From: Thermoplasmatota archaeon
Lineage (GTDB): Archaea; Thermoplasmatota; Thermoplasmata; Thermoplasmatales; Thermoplasmataceae
DNA: 64,000 bases
Assembly (NCBI GenBank): GCA_023489435.1
Contig: JAMDCA010000020.1
Location: 35,677 to 99,676 of the forward strand
Direction of reading: 5' to 3'
In this document: positions 61,619 to 64,000 of the stretch, piece after piece
Layout of the letters: the number at the start of each line of letters is the position of its first letter
How positions within the stretch are numbered: the first letter of the stretch is position 1
Notes under the pieces: model-generated
Databases searched by the model: none
What the model saw: the letters and a program-made list of their open reading frames with translations, nothing else
What the model was told of the DNA's origin: nothing
Made by a program: the position numbers and the translations under genes

Positions 61619-62428
61619 ATGGACCAAACACCACCGACCCCTGCAGAACCCGTTTATCCGGATATGCCTCCAGACATGACCTATCAGAGGGCTCTTGTCT
61701 GGAAATCCCACAAGCTTGATGAGGTCTGGATCGAACTCCAAGAACTCAAGCAAAAATACGCTATCCGGGTGGCGCCTGATGCTCCGCTGGAACTTTTGAC
61801 TTCCCCGGAAAACCTAAAGATATACGAGTGGGTTAAACGTTTGCCCATTAGCGATAGGTCTCTCAACATGCTGGGGTATGCCATTGATCATAACAAAATT
61901 GACTATCTTTTCATGACGGATATGGGTGATCCGGGTTCGCCGTTCTATTTGGAACTTGCCAATAAATGGCGGGACGGGCATTATAAAATAATGACGACGG
62001 AGACTCAGGAGAAATATTTTGACTGGTTGGACAAACTTGAAAAAAAGGCAGCGGAACTCAAGGGAATGGAGAAGAAAGTTGAAGCCCTTAAGCCTGAACT
62101 CAAAACCCTGACCGAGCAGCGAGACGCGCTAAAGATCGAATGTGATGCAATAAAAGCCAACGCAAAGGCTGAAATTGATAAGGACAAAGAATTCCTGAAC
62201 CGCCAGAAGGAGGGAGTTAAGAATACATTCCGGAATCTATTGGGGGGCTTCTTAATCGGCGAGAGGGTACGCATTGAGTTCATGAACAGGGACTACAACC
62301 TTGAGACGATAGAATGTGAAGTTTTGGCTCTTGAAGGGGATCAGCTAACGGTCTCCGTTGGTTCCAGCAAGAAGGCGATCAATGTCGACCATATTTTTTC
62401 AATAGGTAAGGGTGGGAACCTTGAGTGA
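61619..62428 (+). CDS. Coiled-coil protein with a small beta-rich C-terminus
   Basis: The 269-residue protein has a Pro-rich start, an alpha part (20-140), a coiled coil (about 140-205: KLEKKAAELKGMEKKVEAL), and a C-terminal beta-rich piece GERVRIEFMNRDYNLE to VDHIFSIG (about 222-265) that looks like a small SH3/Sm-type barrel. The family is unknown. It opens the second operon. A structural or nucleic-acid-packaging protein would fit, but nothing proves it. Confidence 0.6.
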   Translation: MDQTPPTPAEPVYPDMPPDMTYQRALVWKSHKLDEVWIELQELKQKYAIRVAPDAPLELLTSPENLKIYEWVKRLPISDRSLNMLGYAIDHNKIDYLFMTDMGDPGSPFYLELANKWRDGHYKIMTTETQEKYFDWLDKLEKKAAELKGMEKKVEALKPELKTLTEQRDALKIECDAIKANAKAEIDKDKEFLNRQKEGVKNTFRNLLGGFLIGERVRIEFMNRDYNLETIECEVLALEGDQLTVSVGSSKKAINVDHIFSIGKGGNLE

Positions 62429-62597
62429 TATCATCGGCTCAATGGTCGAACTGACCTTCTGGGAGGGCTTCTCCCGCTTAACAATGGCGGGGAAAGTGAT
62501 CTCCACGGACGATTGGTATATCAACTTGGAAACTGGAATGGGTGTCAAAAGATCGGTTTTAATCAGTGCCATCGCGGAAATTAAGAGGGTGAATTGA
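62412..62597 (+). CDS. Small Sm/SH3-like beta-barrel protein
   Basis: The 61-residue protein is almost only beta strands: IIGSMVELTFWEGF, LTMAGKVISTDDWYINLE and RSVLISAIAEIKRV. The last segment resembles the Sm2 motif of Hfq/LSm. Its GTG start overlaps the end of the coiled-coil gene by 17 bases; a TTG at 62421 is also possible. It is the second small barrel-like protein of the element (with 59010-59297). Confidence 0.55.
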   Translation: MGTLSDIIGSMVELTFWEGFSRLTMAGKVISTDDWYINLETGMGVKRSVLISAIAEIKRVN

Positions 62598-62885
62598 ATG
62601 GCCATTTTGAAGCCGGGACGTTTTGGGGTAACAATCTTAAGCCTGACGGGTCTGTTGATCCTTATAGATAAAGCGTTCAAATCATCCAGCTTTTTGACGC
62701 TGGTTAGCCCCGGAACTGGGGCATTCTTGAATGCGTTTGTACTCATAAGCCCGTTGTTCATAGGGATCGGGTTTACGTTGCTCCTCGGCTTTTTTACGCT
62801 TCGGAATTACATGTTCGCCTTAGTATCCTTTGCCATCTTTACGGCCATCGGTTTCCTGGTCATCCTGCCTCTGGAGTTGGGATAA
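62598..62885 (+). CDS. Small membrane protein, three segments
   Basis: The 95-residue protein has three strongly hydrophobic segments (about 10-25, 42-66 and 71-93) separated by short polar turns. No family is recognised. The gene begins one base after the previous stop and its stop overlaps the next ATG. In viruses of archaea small membrane proteins of this type occur in envelopes or at exit sites; that is only an analogy. Confidence 0.65.
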   Translation: MAILKPGRFGVTILSLTGLLILIDKAFKSSSFLTLVSPGTGAFLNAFVLISPLFIGIGFTLLLGFFTLRNYMFALVSFAIFTAIGFLVILPLELG

Positions 62886-63073
62886 TGCCAAAGATAACCT
62901 GTAAATTGTGCGGGAAGAAGATGAGAAAAACTTACGTAAAATCATCTGTGGGCACGCTGAAATATTTGGGTCGCTATTGCCAGAAATGCAACAGGCTGGT
63001 ACTTGGAAAAGATGATGCAACCCAAAAGAGGCAAAAGACCGTAATCACACCGGAAGGAGGTGGTAGCCTGTGA
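62885..63073 (+). CDS. Small zinc-ribbon protein of the element
   Basis: The 62-residue protein has Cys6-x2-Cys9 (CKLCG) and Cys32-x2-Cys35 (CQKC) with basic residues between, a compact zinc ribbon likely to bind nucleic acid. The C-terminal tail is basic then Gly-rich. It overlaps both neighbours by a few bases. Confidence 0.7.
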   Translation: MPKITCKLCGKKMRKTYVKSSVGTLKYLGRYCQKCNRLVLGKDDATQKRQKTVITPEGGGSL

Positions 63074-63174
63074 AAATTACAACGCTGATCGCTGTTATAA
63101 TAGCCGTTTTATACATTGGCTGGCAGTTATGGTACTACGCCAAGAACACCGAGAACAATAAGGAGTTGCCGTAA
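63070..63174 (+). CDS. Small 34-aa single-span membrane peptide
   Basis: The GTG start overlaps the previous stop by four bases and follows a GGAGGTGG ribosome-binding sequence. The peptide has one membrane span (TTLIAVIIAVLYIGWQLW) and a short polar tail, and its stop abuts the next ATG. Its packing in the operon and the ribosome-binding site make it credible despite its length. Confidence 0.65.
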   Translation: MKITTLIAVIIAVLYIGWQLWYYAKNTENNKELP

Positions 63175-63606
63175 ATGTGCAAGGAGGAGGTTTTTATAAA
63201 TCCGGAATACCAGCGAACAAAGGATGGAGATCTCTTGGTAAAAGTAAGTGGGAATTATCGGGAGTACGGGCACGAAGAAACTTACCGGCTAACCAAAGCA
63301 AACAGGACATTTCTGAATTTGACGCTTGCCCATAAAAATATAAAAAAGGGCAACAAAACAGAACTGGGAATCATTTTAGAAGATGCGCTTAAATGGTTTG
63401 CCGACACGCTCTTGGATTATGAGGAAACTAAACCGGAGTATGGGTTAAGGAAAACCGTCCATTTTAAAAGTACGGATGAACAAACGATATATCGCCGTGA
63501 TTTGCTGAACCGGCACAATATTATAAATATCATCTTGACCCTCTATGCGCGGGAGCACCCAGTGGAAACATCAATGCAAGAACAAGAAGCCAACTCACTA
63601 CCATAG
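63175..63606 (+). CDS. Uncharacterised 143-aa protein, last gene of the element
   Basis: No family is recognised. The N-terminal half is beta-rich (DGDLLVKVSGNYREYGHE), the C-terminal half helical. The start ATG follows an AGGAG sequence within the previous gene's tail. The gap from 63607 to 63873 shows no convincing gene; a 73-codon frame overlapping this gene's end has an unlikely composition. Confidence 0.6.
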   Translation: MCKEEVFINPEYQRTKDGDLLVKVSGNYREYGHEETYRLTKANRTFLNLTLAHKNIKKGNKTELGIILEDALKWFADTLLDYEETKPEYGLRKTVHFKSTDEQTIYRRDLLNRHNIINIILTLYAREHPVETSMQEQEANSLP

Positions 63607-63873
63607 GTTAGATGCTGGAGCGTTTTTAACAGGGAAATTTGATCGTATCTCTATGGGCTGGGCATATTTTACCCGGTTAGGTTTTCCATGTTTGTTTACC
63701 CGGCAAGGTTTATTCATGTTTGAAGGAGCCGGGGAAGTGAATTTGGAAATTAACAGGATCGATTAGCACCCATAGCTACACAATAATCGGGAAGTTTGAT
63801 GCCGGGTATATAAATGCAAAGTGGTTTTTCCTTGCCTTAAACTTCTTGTTATTTGGGCTTAAACCCTATTGGG

Positions 63874-63891
63874 AATGGGGCTGACCGGGTT
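63874..63891. repeat. Right attachment site (attR)
   Basis: This copy of the 18-base repeat overlaps the 3' end of the CAT tRNA gene and leaves that gene intact. It matches attL at 56164-56181 base for base; the next base differs (C here, T there). Confidence 0.9.
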
Positions 63892-63949
63892 CGAACCGAT
63901 GACCACCTGGTTATGAGCCAGGCGCTCTACCTAGCTGAGCTACAGCCCC
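63877..63949 (-). tRNA. tRNA with CAT anticodon (Met, or Ile2)
   Basis: The acceptor stem GGGGCTG pairs with CAGCCCC, the anticodon stem CCTGG/CCAGG holds the loop CTCATAA, and D- and T-arms are standard. The anticodon CAT fits elongator Met or the Ile form that is modified at C34; the two cannot be told apart here by eye. It is not an initiator, which would have a run of three G-C pairs in the anticodon stem. The integrated element uses its 3' end as target. Confidence 0.92.
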
Positions 63950-63952
63950 ATA

Positions 63953-64000
63953 CGCCGTTGGTCGGATTTGGACCGACGACCGCTCGATTAACAGTCGAGT
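63953..64000 (-). tRNA. tRNA-Asn (GTT), cut by the window end
   Basis: The visible 48 bases contain the 3' acceptor strand (discriminator G at 63953), the T-arm GTCGG/CCGAC, and the anticodon arm CTCGA/TCGAG with loop CTGTTAA, anticodon GTT. The 5' part lies beyond the window. Confidence 0.88.

Larger units (their letters stand above)
56164..63891. mobile_element. Integrated genetic element in a tRNA gene
   Basis: About 7.7 kb lie between the two 18-bp direct repeats. The intact tRNA stands at the right end and a duplicated tRNA 3' end at the left, with the integrase gene next to the left repeat. The content is mostly small genes of no known family; none is a housekeeping gene. There is a replication-type ATPase and an iteron-like region. 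No capsid, portal, terminase or Cdc6/Orc gene was recognised. It could be a plasmid, a satellite or a provirus; it looks intact because both repeats and the integrase are present. Confidence 0.88.

Noticed and set aside
63545-63766. 73-codon frame at the right end of the element
   Set aside because: It overlaps the end of a better gene in another frame, has no ribosome-binding site and an odd Trp/His/Gly composition.

Overview
The window is a 64 kb piece of an archaeal chromosome. Several features together point to the Thermoplasmata (Thermoplasmatales type): two TFB transcription factors, a single-ring-type PCNA, archaeosine genes queC and queD, a stand-alone glutaminase subunit of GMP synthase, a KEOPS Pcc1-like protein, a Gar1-like protein, archaeal GluRS and Nog1-type GTPase, TATA-box leaderless promoters, and also a bacterial-type gyrB-gyrA operon, TatA/TatC and a DUF835-like protein. 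The genus cannot be fixed from the sequence alone. Five tRNA genes are seen (Arg-CCT, Gly-CCC, Leu-CAA, Met-type CAT, and a cut-off Asn-GTT).

Layout. 1-8.6 kb: the end of a nuo (respiratory complex I) operon, an enoyl-CoA hydratase relative, tatA-tatC, peroxiredoxin, hemB, and a RecA-like ATPase paired with a DUF835-like protein. 8.6-17 kb: a methyltransferase pseudogene with two in-frame stops, mdh, queC-queD, tRNA-Arg, an acetyltransferase pseudogene, pcn, gdhA, tRNA-Gly followed by a small relic of an IS200/IS605 element, and dapB. 17-31.6 kb: a secreted beta-propeller-like protein, transporters, the homoserine/threonine/methionine branch (thrB, a cystathionine gamma-synthase-like gene, hom), a cyclase, an HpcH/HpaI aldolase, an S66 peptidase, a lone tnpB and an amino acid permease. 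31.8-35 kb: a fatty acid beta-oxidation pair (HAD-ECH fusion plus acyl-CoA dehydrogenase). 36-45 kb: an MFS exporter with a small coupled ORF, a structured RNA candidate, two tfb genes facing away from each other around gar1, the GMP synthase subunit, a PRC-barrel gene, gltX and a GTPase. 45-53.5 kb: gyrB-gyrA-second hom, an MBL hydrolase, an aldo/keto reductase and a PaiB-like protein. 53.5-56 kb: an IS110-family element between two AbrB-like genes.

56.16-63.89 kb is an integrated element. It lies between 18-bp direct repeats that copy the 3' end of the CAT tRNA gene at 63877-63949. It carries a tyrosine integrase beside its left end, an opposing winged-helix-like gene, a forward cluster of small genes that includes an Hfq/LSm-like protein, a helicase/primase-like ATPase with a degenerate P-loop, about 370 bp of repeated CTTGAAT motifs that look like a replication origin, and a second forward operon of a coiled-coil protein, another small beta-barrel-like protein, membrane proteins and a zinc ribbon. 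I recognise no capsid gene and no Cdc6, so it may be a cryptic plasmid, a satellite or a provirus of an undescribed type. This element, and its small Sm-fold-like proteins in particular, is the best candidate here for an undescribed system.
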